Shown: piece after piece, positions 1 to 8,770 of the stretch | Layout of the letters: each line of letters begins with the position of its first letter | How positions within the stretch are numbered: the first letter of the stretch is position 1 | Origin: JAAXHB01 sp965221635 | Lineage (GTDB): Bacteria > Actinomycetota > Acidimicrobiia > Acidimicrobiales > Aldehydirespiratoraceae | DNA length: 64,000 bases | NCBI GenBank assembly: GCA_965221635.1 | Contig: OZ244902.1 | Span: forward strand, 620,001-684,000 | Direction: 5' to 3' | Position numbers and translations under genes: made by a program | Notes under the pieces: generated by a model | Databases searched by the model: none | The model's input: the letters and a program-made list of their open reading frames with translations, nothing else | What the model was told of the DNA's origin: nothing

Positions 1-1274
1 CCGATGCCGCGTTTGGGGACGTTCACGATGCGCTTCACGCTCACCTCGTCGGCGGGATTGTTCGCCGCCTTCAGGTACGCCAGGGCGTCGCGCACCTCGC
101 GCCGGTCATAGAAGCGGGTACCGCCCACCACCATGTAGGGCACGCCTTGCTGAACGAGGTGCTCCTCGATCACCCTTGACTGGGCGTTGGTGCGGTACAG
201 CACGGCCGCCTCGTCGAAACGGGTGGCGCCCTCGTCGTGACGGCGCACGATTTGTGACACCACCCAACGGGCCTCGTCGGCTTCGTCATCGGCGTGGTAG
301 CGCACGATCCGCTCACCGGCGCCACGGTCGGTCCACAGGTGTTTGGGTTTGCGGCCCACGTTCTTCACGATCACCGAATTGGCCGCGTCGAGGATCCTTT
401 GCGTGCTGCGGTAGTTCTGGTCGAGCACCACGATGCGCACCCGCTCAAAGGCACGCTCGAACTCCAAGATGTTGCGCACGTCGGCGCCTCTGAACGCGTA
501 GATCGACTGGTCGGAGTCACCCACCGCGGTCACTTCACCGCTGGATGACGCCAAAAGGATCACCAGCGCGTTCTGCACCCGGTTGGTGTCCTGGTACTCG
601 TCCACCAGCACATGGGCGAACCTGTCGCGCCAATGCTGCAACGCCTCGGGATCGTCACGCAACAGTCCCACCGTGCGTTGCAGCAGATCGTCGAAGTCCA
701 TGGCGGAGGCGGCCACCAGGCGGCGCTGGTACTCCACGAAGATGTCGGCGATGCGTCTCTGATGGGGGCCCGACGCCGCCTCGTCGAACTGCTCGGCGGT
801 GACATCCTCGTTCTTGGCCGCCGAGATCGCCCGATGCACCGACCTGGGATCGAACCGTTTGAGATCCAGGTTCATGTCCGAGATCACGTAGCGGCACAGG
901 CGCACCGCGTCGGACTGGTCATAGATGGCGAAGTTCGACGGGTAGCCCACACGGGCCGCGTCGCGGCGCAGCATGCGAACGCAGGCGCTGTGGAAGGTGG
1001 ACACCCACATGCGCTGCGCCACAGGGCCCACCAATGACCCCACCCGGTGCTTCATCTCCCCCGCGGCCTTGTTGGTGAACGTGATCGCCAGGATCTCGAA
1101 CGGCGAAAGATCATGATCCTCGATCAGGTGCGCTATGCGGTGTGTGAGCACCCTGGTCTTGCCCGAACCGGCGCCGGCCACCACCAGCAGCGGCCCCCCG
1201 GTGTGGGTGACGGCCTCGCGCTGCGCCGGGTTCAACCCCTCCAAAATGCGCGCATCACCGCCCGAACCCGCCAT
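1..1274 (-). CDS. pcrA: ATP-dependent DNA helicase PcrA/UvrD, N-terminal part (cut by window edge)
   Basis: This is a superfamily 1 DNA helicase of the UvrD/PcrA type, which unwinds DNA in repair and replication restart. Translation from ATG at 1274 opens with the Q-motif-like GLNPAQREAV, then Walker A AGAGSGKT at about residues 34-41, motif Ia ITFTNKAAGEM and the VSTFHS segment. The frame stays open to the window edge and ends in a PcrA-like VKRIVNVPKRGIG, so about 424 residues of a protein usually 700-800 long are present. guaA lies 30 nt upstream on the same strand, so co-transcription is possible. PcrA rather than Rep or UvrD is inferred from the high-GC Gram-positive setting. Confidence 0.93.
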   Translation of the reverse strand, partial: MAGSGGDARILEGLNPAQREAVTHTGGPLLVVAGAGSGKTRVLTHRIAHLIEDHDLSPFEILAITFTNKAAGEMKHRVGSLVGPVAQRMWVSTFHSACVRMLRRDAARVGYPSNFAIYDQSDAVRLCRYVISDMNLDLKRFDPRSVHRAISAAKNEDVTAEQFDEAASGPHQRRIADIFVEYQRRLVAASAMDFDDLLQRTVGLLRDDPEALQHWRDRFAHVLVDEYQDTNRVQNALVILLASSSGEVTAVGDSDQSIYAFRGADVRNILEFERAFERVRIVVLDQNYRSTQRILDAANSVIVKNVGRKPKHLWTDRGAGERIVRYHADDEADEARWVVSQIVRRHDEGATRFDEAAVLYRTNAQSRVIEEHLVQQGVPYMVVGGTRFYDRREVRDALAYLKAANNPADEVSVKRIVNVPKRGI

Positions 1275-1304
1275 GCAATCCACCCTAATGTCCCCCCGGA
1301 GGGG

Positions 1305-2954
1305 TTATTCCCATTCGATTGTGGCTGGGGGTTTTGAGGTTATGTCGTACACCACTCGGCTTATTCCGGGCACTTCGGCCACCACGCGGCCGGAGATCTT
1401 GTCGAGCACGTCGTGGGGGATTCGGGCCCAGTCGGCGGTCATGGCATCGGCGCCGGTCACGGCTCGCACCACGATGGGGTGGCCGTAGGTTCGCTCGTCG
1501 CCCATCACCCCCACTGTGCGCATGTCGCACAACACCGCGAAGGACTGCCAGATCTCCTGTGCCAGTCCGGCGGCGTCGAGTTCTTGGCGCACGATGGCAT
1601 CAGCGAGGCGCAGCGTGTCGGCGCGCTCCGCGGTGACCTCCCCAATGATCCGCACCGCCAAGCCGGGGCCTGGGAACGGCTGACGGTTCACGATCCGGTC
1701 GGGGAGGCCCAGCTCGGCGCCGATGGCGCGCACCTCGTCCTTGAACAGCAACCGCAGCGGCTCCACCAGCTCAAAGTCGATGTGGTCGGGGAGGCCGCCC
1801 ACGTTGTGGTGGCTCTTGATCACCGCGGCGTGCGCGGTGCCGGATTCGATCACGTCGGGGTACAACGTGCCCTGCACCAGAAACCGGGCCTCCGGGTCGG
1901 CTTCGGCACGGGCCGTTTCGAACACGCGGATGAACAACTCCCCCACAACCTTGCGTTTGGCTTCGGGGTCGGTCACCCCTTCCAGGGCGGCAAGGAATCG
2001 CTCGGCGGCGTCCACTCGCAGCAGACGCGCATCAAGATGGCGCCTGAACGTGTCCACAACCTCGTCCGCCTCGCCGGCGCGCAGCAGTCCCGTGTCCACA
2101 AGAACGCAGGTGAGACGGTTGCCGATCGCTCGATGCACCAGCGCGGCCGCCACCGCCGAATCCACCCCACCGGAAAGGCCACAAATTGCCCGACCGTCGC
2201 CGATGAGTTCGCAGATGTCGGCCACCAGGGTGTCGATCACCGACCGCACCGACCAGCGCTGCCCGGCGCCACAAGCCTCACGCAAGAAGCGCTGCAACAC
2301 CAGCGAGCCACAAGGAGTGTGCTTCACCTCCGGGTGGAACTGCACGCCGTAACGGCCCCTGCTGCGATCCTCGAACGCGGCCACCGGCGTGGAGGCAGTG
2401 GCCGCCGTGGTCACAGCCCCGACCGGTGGGCGGATCACCGCGTCGAAGTGGCTCATCCACACCAACTGAGGCGACTCCAGTCCTGCCAGCAGCAACCCGC
2501 CAGGCTCACCGGCCCCCGCGCCGCCCGGCGCGCTCTCCTCGGCGGTGTCTCCCGCCGGTGCCTTGGCGGGCGACGGATCGTGCTTGGCGTCCAACGGTTC
2601 GGGTGCGGTGAGCTGCAACTCGGTGCGTCCGTATTCGCCCTTTTCGTTGCGGGCAACCTCGCCGCCGAGCTGCTGGGCCATCAGTTGCGCCCCGTAACAA
2701 ATTCCCAGCACGGGCACCCCAAGGTCGTACACGCCGGGGTCGAGACGCGGAGCCCGCGGGGTGTTCACCGAGGCCGGGCCACCGCTGAGGATCACCCCCA
2801 CGGGCCGGCGCGCCGCGATCTCCGCGGCGGTAACCGTGGGGGCCACGATCTCGCTGTACACCTCGGCCTCGCGCACCCGCCGTGCGATCAGCTGCGAGTA
2901 CTGCGCGCCGAAGTCCACCACCACAACGGTCTCGGCCGCGGCCGATGCGGTCAT
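1305..2954 (-). CDS. guaA: GMP synthase (glutamine-hydrolysing)
   Basis: It converts XMP to GMP with glutamine and ATP. The N-terminal class I amidotransferase domain shows the nucleophile loop GICYGAQLMA and the histidine motif GVQFHPEVKHT. The ATP pyrophosphatase domain has the P-loop SGGVDS, and the dimerisation domain ends in TIEWE. The ATG at 2954 overlaps the guaB3 stop codon (ATGA), which indicates translational coupling. The 549-residue protein is longer than the usual 510-525 because of a Pro/Ala/Gly/Glu-rich insertion of roughly 25-30 residues between GEYGRTELQL and the VWMSH motif of the amidotransferase domain. VWMSH is followed by FD rather than the common GD. Confidence 0.95.
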   Translation of the reverse strand: MTASAAAETVVVVDFGAQYSQLIARRVREAEVYSEIVAPTVTAAEIAARRPVGVILSGGPASVNTPRAPRLDPGVYDLGVPVLGICYGAQLMAQQLGGEVARNEKGEYGRTELQLTAPEPLDAKHDPSPAKAPAGDTAEESAPGGAGAGEPGGLLLAGLESPQLVWMSHFDAVIRPPVGAVTTAATASTPVAAFEDRSRGRYGVQFHPEVKHTPCGSLVLQRFLREACGAGQRWSVRSVIDTLVADICELIGDGRAICGLSGGVDSAVAAALVHRAIGNRLTCVLVDTGLLRAGEADEVVDTFRRHLDARLLRVDAAERFLAALEGVTDPEAKRKVVGELFIRVFETARAEADPEARFLVQGTLYPDVIESGTAHAAVIKSHHNVGGLPDHIDFELVEPLRLLFKDEVRAIGAELGLPDRIVNRQPFPGPGLAVRIIGEVTAERADTLRLADAIVRQELDAAGLAQEIWQSFAVLCDMRTVGVMGDERTYGHPIVVRAVTGADAMTADWARIPHDVLDKISGRVVAEVPGISRVVYDITSKPPATIEWE

Positions 2955-4060
2955 GGGCCCACCACGGCCAGCGCGGCTCGCTGAAAGTCCTTCACGTCGG
3001 TGTAGCCGCACTTGGCCATCGAGATCTTCAGGCCGCCCATCATGTTGGTGGTGCCGTCGGCTGCCTGTGCCGGGCCGTGGAGGATTTCGCTGAGCGTGCC
3101 GGTAGGGGTCACCGGGATCACACGGCTGCGCGGCAGACGCGTGCGGGCCGCCGACAGCGTCCAGTGCTTGCCGGGGCAAGGCGAGTCCGAAGCCGAAGCC
3201 AGCGGCAATCCCAGCATCACCGCGTCGGCGCCGCACACGATCGCCTTGGCAACTTCACCGGCGGTGGCCATGGCGTCATCGGCGATCACGTGGCAGTACA
3301 CGCCGGTCTCGTCGAGGTGACGCATTCGGGCCGCTCGAGCATCAGCGATCGCTGTGGCTTGCGGCGCGGCGAGGCCCAGCACGTGACGGCTGGTGCCGGC
3401 ATGACCCGAGCCTGCGCCCACCAGGATCCCGGCCGCTCCGGTGCGCATCAAATGCAGCGCAGCCTGGTAGCTCACACATCCCCCCACCACCACCGGTGTC
3501 TCCAGGCCCCTGATGAACGTTTTCAGGTTGAGAGGCTCCGCGGCCGAGGACACGTGCTCCGCGGACACGACCGTCCCTGCGATCACCAGCAGCTCCACAT
3601 CGGCCGCGAAGGCGTGCGGGGCCAACTCCTTGGCACGTGGCGGGCGCACCCTTGCCGCGGTTCTCACCCCCGCCGCGGCGATCTCGCTGATCCGGGCGGT
3701 GATCAACTCGGGCTGCACGGGTGCCGCGTACAGCTCGCGCAGGCGCATCGTTGCCTGCTCGGGCGCCATTTCGGACACCTCCGCCAGCGCGGGGCCGGGA
3801 TTGGTGTGACGAGTCCACAGCCCCTCAAGGTCGAGCACACCCAAGCCACCAAGTTCACCGAGACGGATCGCGGTGGCCGGGCTGGTCACCGCGTCAGTGG
3901 ACGCCCCAAGCACGGGAATGTCGAAGCGGTACGCGTCGATCTGCCAGGAAATGTCCACGTCGCGAGGGTCGCGGGTGCGGCGGCTCGGCACGATCGACAC
4001 CTCGTCGAGCCGGTAGGCGCGCCGCGCCGTCTTGCCGAATCCGATGTCGGTGTCAGTCAT
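2951..4060 (-). CDS. guaB3: GuaB3 family IMP dehydrogenase-related protein
   Basis: The protein is a 369-residue TIM-barrel relative of IMP dehydrogenase and GMP reductase, without CBS domains. Its N-terminus (GFGKTARRAYRLDEVSIVPS) is typical of the GuaB3 clade found beside guaA in actinobacteria. At the position of the usual IMPDH catalytic loop, which carries a cysteine, the sequence reads GAGSGHAGTSRHVLG without cysteine, so classical IMPDH catalysis is doubtful. In this clade the role in actinobacteria is not settled as far as I know. ATG at 4060 is preferred over GTG at 4063 because an AGGAGG ribosome-binding site sits 6 nt before the ATG. It is coupled to guaA by a 4-nt overlap. Confidence 0.9.
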   Translation of the reverse strand: MTDTDIGFGKTARRAYRLDEVSIVPSRRTRDPRDVDISWQIDAYRFDIPVLGASTDAVTSPATAIRLGELGGLGVLDLEGLWTRHTNPGPALAEVSEMAPEQATMRLRELYAAPVQPELITARISEIAAAGVRTAARVRPPRAKELAPHAFAADVELLVIAGTVVSAEHVSSAAEPLNLKTFIRGLETPVVVGGCVSYQAALHLMRTGAAGILVGAGSGHAGTSRHVLGLAAPQATAIADARAARMRHLDETGVYCHVIADDAMATAGEVAKAIVCGADAVMLGLPLASASDSPCPGKHWTLSAARTRLPRSRVIPVTPTGTLSEILHGPAQAADGTTNMMGGLKISMAKCGYTDVKDFQRAALAVVGP

Positions 4061-4179
4061 CACTTGCCTCCTGTGCCAGGCGGGCTCGTCCCTTGCTCGA
4101 CGCCATCACCCGCTGTGCGGATTCCGTGCCGGCCCACCGATCCTGCCCAGCAGGCACGGGCACGAAGGTGTTCCTGCAC

Positions 4180-4215
4180 ACCGCTGTGCCTCTGCGCACC
4201 GCTGGGCCTCGGCGC
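4180..4215. repeat. 18-bp imperfect tandem repeat, two units
   Basis: Two adjacent 18-bp units (each starting ACCGCTG and ending GCGC) lie in the 240-nt gap between the Nudix gene and guaB3. They differ at a few positions. I see no gene or other clear signal in the rest of this gap, which should contain the guaB3-guaA promoter. Confidence 0.6.
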
Positions 4216-4303
4216 CACGCGCCGCGTCCTCCGTGATGGCCGGGCGCGCGTAGGCCCGCGGCGAAATCCAATTCTCGGGTGGCGGCACCGTTCATGGCCG
4301 CTC

Positions 4304-5074
4304 TCAACCGGTGCTGTCCGAGGGTCGGGCCGGATCGCGTGGGCTGGTGACCAACTCCAGGAGCTGGCGCAGCACGCGGGCCGTGGCGCCCCAAATCGTG
4401 TGGCCCGGCAACTCGAAGAACGGCATGGCCCGCTCGGGATGCTCACCGAGGGGCCAGATCTCCTCGCGCCAGGCATCGGGGTGCAACAAGTCACCCAACC
4501 CCACGTGCAGCACCGACTCAACTTCGGCCGGGTTGGGCGCCAGCCGGGGTCTGCCGTTGGAGGTCGCAACGTAAGGGCACGCCCACGAACCGGAGGTGAC
4601 GGTGGTGAAGCTGTCCAAACGACCAACCGGACGGATCGAGGCGCCGTCAAGGTTCACCTCCTCGCGCGCCTCGCGCAACGCCGTGGCCCACAAGTCTTTG
4701 TCGCCGGGCTCACGACGGCCCCCGGGGAAGGCGATCTCGCCGCCGTGGTGGCGCATGTGAGAAGCGCGCCTGGTGAGCACCACGTGCGTGCGGTCGTGAT
4801 GCTCGTACAACAACACCAGCACGGCGGCAGGCGCCGAAGGGGCGTCGGTTGGCACCAACGACCCCCAGTGGCCCGGCTCGTGCCGCGACACGCAACCCAC
4901 CACGTCGCCAAGCGTGGGGTTCAACTCTGACGCAGGCATCCCGGCCCAGGGCGCGGGGCCTCCCGCCCGGGCACCGGAGGGCCGGGGGATGAACTGCGGC
5001 CCGCCCCTGTGTGGCCTGGTGGCAACCGGTGGGGGCGCAGGGTTGCGCAACCCGAACGATCCGTAGCCAGCCAT
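4304..5074 (-). CDS. nudL: Nudix hydrolase, coenzyme A pyrophosphatase type
   Basis: It probably hydrolyses CoA and CoA derivatives to phosphopantetheine and 3',5'-ADP. The CoA-specific extension LTRRASHMRHHGGEIAFPGG runs straight into the Nudix box (GGRREPGD, then REAREEV), which is the arrangement of the NudL/PCD1 branch. The start is uncertain: ATG at 5074 gives 256 residues and TTG at 5086 gives four more. Neither has a clear ribosome-binding site, and an internal ATG near 4941 would give a length closer to typical family members. The Pro/Gly-rich first 50 residues are not conserved in the family. Confidence 0.88.
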   Translation of the reverse strand: MAGYGSFGLRNPAPPPVATRPHRGGPQFIPRPSGARAGGPAPWAGMPASELNPTLGDVVGCVSRHEPGHWGSLVPTDAPSAPAAVLVLLYEHHDRTHVVLTRRASHMRHHGGEIAFPGGRREPGDKDLWATALREAREEVNLDGASIRPVGRLDSFTTVTSGSWACPYVATSNGRPRLAPNPAEVESVLHVGLGDLLHPDAWREEIWPLGEHPERAMPFFELPGHTIWGATARVLRQLLELVTSPRDPARPSDSTG

Positions 5075-5137
5075 GGCAGCCCGCAAGATCGGCGGTGTTG
5101 GCTGCTCAGGCCCCGCGGGTGTTGCCGACGGACTCGC

Positions 5138-5293
5138 CTAGGACGACGACGCGTCGCAGGCGAGCCCTTCGAGCAGGTCACGAAGCCCGCCGGTCTTGAG
5201 GTTGCTCATCACCCGGCCCGGAGGGGTTTCGCCGCGCTCCCACTCCTCCCAATGGTCCAGCAACTTGCGGGGATCCGGGGCTGGGCGCTCCAT
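5138..5293 (-). CDS. small conserved-looking protein of 51 residues
   Basis: This short frame from ATG at 5293 encodes an acidic and amphipathic protein. Its middle reads LLDHWEEWERGETPPGRVMS and is followed by NLKTGGLRDLLE. The composition and third-base GC preference look like real coding sequence, and I recall small actinobacterial proteins with the same PGRV/LKTGG pattern next to Nudix genes. It ends 63 nt before the Nudix start on the same strand, so the two may be co-transcribed. No enzymatic motif is visible and I cannot assign a function. Confidence 0.6.
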   Translation of the reverse strand: MERPAPDPRKLLDHWEEWERGETPPGRVMSNLKTGGLRDLLEGLACDASSS

Positions 5294-5767
5294 TTGTGCG
5301 AGCGTACCGGCTGGATCTGGCCCTGTCGGGTTCGGCCTGGCGAACGGGTGAATCGCGTGACGGGCTTGTGGAACAATCGTGCGGTGTGGCGGCCTCGGCG
5401 GGCCAGTGGGAACCGCAGACCCAGCCCAGCTTTGGGCCTGCCGATCAAGCACACACCCGGTCCGTCGACAAATCCCACAAACCCCGGGAACCAAAGCGCC
5501 GCCGAGTTCGTCAAACTCCACAACAACCCGGTGACTCAACGGGAGCTGCCGGACGGAGAGCCAAGCAAGGGAGACATCATGAGCAACCCCCAGACACGCC
5601 GGTTCGCCCGACCCGGCAACATCCATGCATCCCACACCCGACCACAACCACCGCCCGACCGTTGCGAGCCCTACACCGCAGTTGAACCTCAGCGAGGGCA
5701 TGGGATCGACGGTCGGCGACAACGAAATCAGGGCCTGTCGAACTCGCCGCTCTTGCGAGCCGGTCAT
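5294..5767. other. 474-nt region without a confident gene
   Basis: It separates the divergent 51-residue gene and the DUF4349 gene and should contain both promoters. An in-frame ATG at 5579 with a good AAGGGAG site could lengthen the DUF4349 protein by 63 residues. That stretch has weaker third-position GC (about 64 percent counted by hand) than the neighbouring genes and would push the signal peptide far from the N-terminus. Confidence 0.5.
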
Positions 5768-7216
5768 GTGATCCGCCGGACGGCGGCAGCCTTTGCCTTC
5801 GCCGTGATCGCCTTCGCCGCGGTCGCCTTGGTGGCGGCTTGCGGTGGCGACGACTGGGATGACGTGTCCTTTGACGTGTCGGCCGACACCGCTGCCGAGC
5901 CCGCCGATTTTGACGGTGAGATGATGGCCGAGGAAGCCGAGGCAGGCGTCGCCACCGCGGACTTCGACGATTCGGATCAAGCCGGCGGTGACGGCTCAAC
6001 CGCGGCGGCCAGCCTGGCGGTTGCCACTGCGGTCACCGGCGCCGATCTGGGCCGCGACATCATCTACCGAGCCACGATCACCGTGGAAACCGAAGACGTG
6101 GACGCCGCCAGTCGCGAAGCCACCCGGATCGTGGCCGGTTTCGGCGGGATCGTCTTTGGTCAGGAAACCAGAACGCAGCCCACCCCGACCACCACGATCA
6201 CCTTCAAGGTGTTCCCCGCCGACTTCTCCGAAGTGCTCGACCGCCTGGCGGGAATCGGCGAACTGGTTGATCAACGCATCAGCGCGGATGACGTCACCGA
6301 GCGCATTGTGGACATCGAGAGCAGGATCCTCACCGCGGAGGCCAGCCTCGCCAGACTTCGCAACTTCCTCGCCGAAGCCACCGAACTGGACGGCGTCGCC
6401 CAGATCGAACGCGAGATGCTGGAACGTGAGACCACCCTGGAAACCCTGCGAGGTCAGCTGCGAACCCTGCAAGACCAGATTGATCTTGCCACGGTGACCC
6501 TCACCATCGTCCAGTCACCCGACGTGCTCCCCGAGTCCGCCGTGCAAGTGTGGTTGTGGGCGTCCGACAACTCGGACGATCCGTGCCAGGGCACCCGAAA
6601 CCTGATCACCCAAACCGATTCGGAGGTTTGGTTCTGCCTGGAGGTGGAGAACCGGGGCGAGGCCCACCTAACGAACCTGAGACTCCGATCCGAACCGCTG
6701 CGGCTGGCTCCCGCGGATCTTGGCATTCTCGAAGGCAACTTCAACCGTCTCGACTCCGGCGAACGCCTCGTGGCCACGTGGTCGCTGCCCATGCAGGACA
6801 ACCGTCTCGGCGGCCGGGTCGCCACAAGGGGACTCGATTTTTGGGTGGAGGTCAGCGCCACGCCGCTGTCCGCCGTGGGTGAGGAACGCGCCGAGATCTC
6901 CGGACGGGCCGACGTCTCCGTGGAGCTCGAAACCGAGACCACACTCCCCGGATTGGGCGACTCCGTGAACACCGGGGTGAGAATCCTTCAGATCCTCGGC
7001 GGTTTGCTGCTGGTGCTGGTCGGCGTGTTCGTTCCGTTCCTGCCGCTGGCCGTGGTGGTGGGCTTGCTGATCTGGGTGCTCAACCGGCGCAGCCGCAGGC
7101 GCAGCCCGGATCCCTCCGCAGACGCGCCTGCGGACACGCCACCTGCGCCGCCCGCGCCCGAGCCACGACTCCCCGAAACCGAGGCCAAGGCAGACCAGCC
7201 CCCCGATCTGCCCTAG
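5768..7216 (+). CDS. DUF4349 family lipoprotein with extra beta domain
   Basis: From GTG at 5768 the protein begins with a textbook lipoprotein signal: Arg-Arg, a hydrophobic run and lipobox LVAAC, followed by a Gly/Asp-rich linker. The DUF4349 core follows (DLGRDIIYRATITVETEDV, then about 60 residues of coiled coil with heptads around RLRNFLAEATELDGVAQIE). A C-terminal membrane segment (ILGGLLLVLVGVFVPFLPLA) and Arg-rich tail follow. Between coiled coil and membrane helix sits a segment of about 150 residues containing WFCLEVENRGEAHLTNL, which resembles DUF11/CARDB-like extracellular beta domains and is not part of ordinary DUF4349 proteins. An alternative start is ATG at 5579. The role is unknown; such proteins are envelope-associated. 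Confidence 0.8.
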   Translation: MIRRTAAAFAFAVIAFAAVALVAACGGDDWDDVSFDVSADTAAEPADFDGEMMAEEAEAGVATADFDDSDQAGGDGSTAAASLAVATAVTGADLGRDIIYRATITVETEDVDAASREATRIVAGFGGIVFGQETRTQPTPTTTITFKVFPADFSEVLDRLAGIGELVDQRISADDVTERIVDIESRILTAEASLARLRNFLAEATELDGVAQIEREMLERETTLETLRGQLRTLQDQIDLATVTLTIVQSPDVLPESAVQVWLWASDNSDDPCQGTRNLITQTDSEVWFCLEVENRGEAHLTNLRLRSEPLRLAPADLGILEGNFNRLDSGERLVATWSLPMQDNRLGGRVATRGLDFWVEVSATPLSAVGEERAEISGRADVSVELETETTLPGLGDSVNTGVRILQILGGLLLVLVGVFVPFLPLAVVVGLLIWVLNRRSRRRSPDPSADAPADTPPAPPAPEPRLPETEAKADQPPDLP

Positions 7217-7390
7217 CCGGCCCGAGGCCCTGCCGCGGCACACCGTCGCATGGCCCAAGCCCGGCCTGTCCCATCCGAATCCATTTCACGGGGCGCCTCC
7301 GCAACCACCCCGTCGCAGGTGGATTCGTAGGATTGCCAAAATGGGGCAGGCCGGGCTTGGAGATCGCACCAGGCGCGCCCCGGACCACCG

Positions 7391-8335
7391 ATGAACAACC
7401 CTCACGCTCACCGGGCGGCTCGGGGCGCCCGGCGCGCCCTGGCGGTGAACCTGCGTTGGTATCGCGACCCCACCACGATCAGCTCCGCGGCCGTGCTGGC
7501 GGCATTGCTGCCGGTGACCGTGCTTTGCCTGGCGCCGATTGCGCTCCTGTTGACCCTGCTGGTGCCCTTTGGGGTGCCCGCCTGGGTGTGGGTGCTCGCC
7601 TACCTGGCGGTGATACCCGTGATGATGATCCCCCACTTCGAGTTCCTGCAACTGTGGGTGGTGGGGCGCGGCTCGCGTGCGGCTATGCGTCACGAAGAAC
7701 TACGCCTTCGTGACGCGTGGGACACCGTTTTGGCCCGGGCGGGCGCCAGCAGAACGCGCCGCTGGAAGCTGCGGGTGATGCAAGCCGACGAGATCAACGC
7801 CGCCGCCGCGGGGGGAAGCGTGGTGATGGTCACCAGCTACGCCGTGGCGCACCTCTCCGATCAAGAGCTACAAGCCGTGCTGGCGCACGAACTGGGCCAC
7901 CATGTGGGCCTTCACCCGGTGGTGCTCCTTGCCCAGTCCTGGCTGATCCGTCCCATCCTTTGGGTGGACTGGGTGACCGTTCGGCTGCACAACGCCGTTG
8001 GATGGCTGATGAACCTGAGCCGCTTGCATCCGGTCGCGCTGGTGTTGCTGCTTGCGGTGCAACTCAGCCTCCGATTTGTGGTGCTTGTGCTGCAGCTTGT
8101 GGTGAACCTGGCTTTGGGCCTGCTGTTGGCCTGTCAGCGCAGGGCGGAGTACCGGGCCGACGAGGTGGCTGTGCGGCTTGGTTACGGGCCCTGGCTGCTT
8201 CACGCTCTGCACCGTTTCCACGAGCATGAGGCTTCCCGGGTTGGTGGGTTCGCCAGTTGGTGGACTCACACCCATCCGAGCACTGCGCAGCGCATAGCCA
8301 GAATCGACCAACACATGCGCCGCCACGGGGTTTAG
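7391..8335 (+). CDS. M48 family membrane zinc metallopeptidase
   Basis: A 314-residue HtpX/Ste24-like peptidase of the cell membrane. Two hydrophobic segments lie near residues 33-80, and the zinc site HELGHH is at about 166-171. Two more hydrophobic segments follow at about 215-255, and the third zinc ligand lies in EYRADE at about 253. A final SWWTHTHPS resembles the conserved C-terminal THPP motif of the family. Such enzymes degrade misfolded or damaged membrane proteins. It lies 174 nt downstream of the DUF4349 gene on the same strand. The start ATG at 7391 is the first in frame; no strong ribosome-binding site is visible. Confidence 0.9.
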   Translation: MNNPHAHRAARGARRALAVNLRWYRDPTTISSAAVLAALLPVTVLCLAPIALLLTLLVPFGVPAWVWVLAYLAVIPVMMIPHFEFLQLWVVGRGSRAAMRHEELRLRDAWDTVLARAGASRTRRWKLRVMQADEINAAAAGGSVVMVTSYAVAHLSDQELQAVLAHELGHHVGLHPVVLLAQSWLIRPILWVDWVTVRLHNAVGWLMNLSRLHPVALVLLLAVQLSLRFVVLVLQLVVNLALGLLLACQRRAEYRADEVAVRLGYGPWLLHALHRFHEHEASRVGGFASWWTHTHPSTAQRIARIDQHMRRHGV

Positions 8336-8340
8336 CGGTT

Positions 8341-8480
8341 GCGCCTCGCCTGCTGGTTGCGTAGTCCGGTGGGCGGGGCCTGACCGGTATCCGTTTCCGG
8401 AACGGCTTCGCTTCGCTGCAGAAAGTTCCGCAAGCCGGACACCGGCCACCCGCCCACCTACCGGTTTACAATGCCGGCCA
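8341..8480 (-). repeat. hairpin-forming dispersed repeat, copy A1
   Basis: First unit of a direct pair with a 148-bp period; the two units are about 94 percent identical by eye. The core at 8368-8458 folds into three nested stems: outer GGTGGGCGGG with CCCGCCCACC, middle about 10 bp, inner CGGAAC with GTTCCG. The apical loop contains two overlapping GCGAAGC motifs (written in minus-strand sense). The same element in opposite orientation occurs twice near 57.8-58.1 kb. Confidence 0.85.
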
Positions 8481-8488
8481 CACCCCTC

Positions 8489-8628
8489 GCGCCTCGCCTG
8501 CTGGTCGCGCACTCCGGTGGGCGGGGCCTGACCGGTATCCGTTTCCGGAACGGCTTCGCTTCGCTGCAGATTGTTCCGCAAGACGGACACCGGCCACCCG
8601 CCCACCTATCGGTTTACTGTGCCGGCCG
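8489..8628 (-). repeat. hairpin-forming dispersed repeat, copy A2
   Basis: Second unit of the pair, core 8516-8606. It differs from A1 at about eight positions, several of them outside the stems or in the apical loop. On the minus strand the one non-Watson-Crick position of the middle stem is a G-U wobble, while on the plus strand it would be A-C, which suggests that the minus strand is the structured one. Together the two copies fill most of the 435-nt gap between the M48 gene and the ArsI/CadI-like gene. Confidence 0.85.
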
Positions 8629-8770
8629 CGTACGGCCTCTCTTGGTTGGGGGTCTTGGTCCGCCTGGGGCCTTCGGCTTTGGCATGGGTTAGCAGCAGGA
8701 CCCGTGTTTGTCTTGGGACAATATTGGTTGGGGTCTTGGGCTGCTTGCGGGGTTGGCTTGAGAGTGGGAG

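Noticed and set aside
2882..4930. Long open frame on the plus strand opposite guaB3 and the Nudix gene
   Set aside because: It mirrors the minus-strand genes, has no family motifs and unusual His/Arg/Gly content; high GC produces such antisense frames.
5579..5767. 63-residue N-terminal extension of the DUF4349 lipoprotein
   Set aside because: It has a good ribosome-binding site but would place the lipoprotein signal at residue 64 onward, and its third-position GC is weak; kept only as an alternative start.
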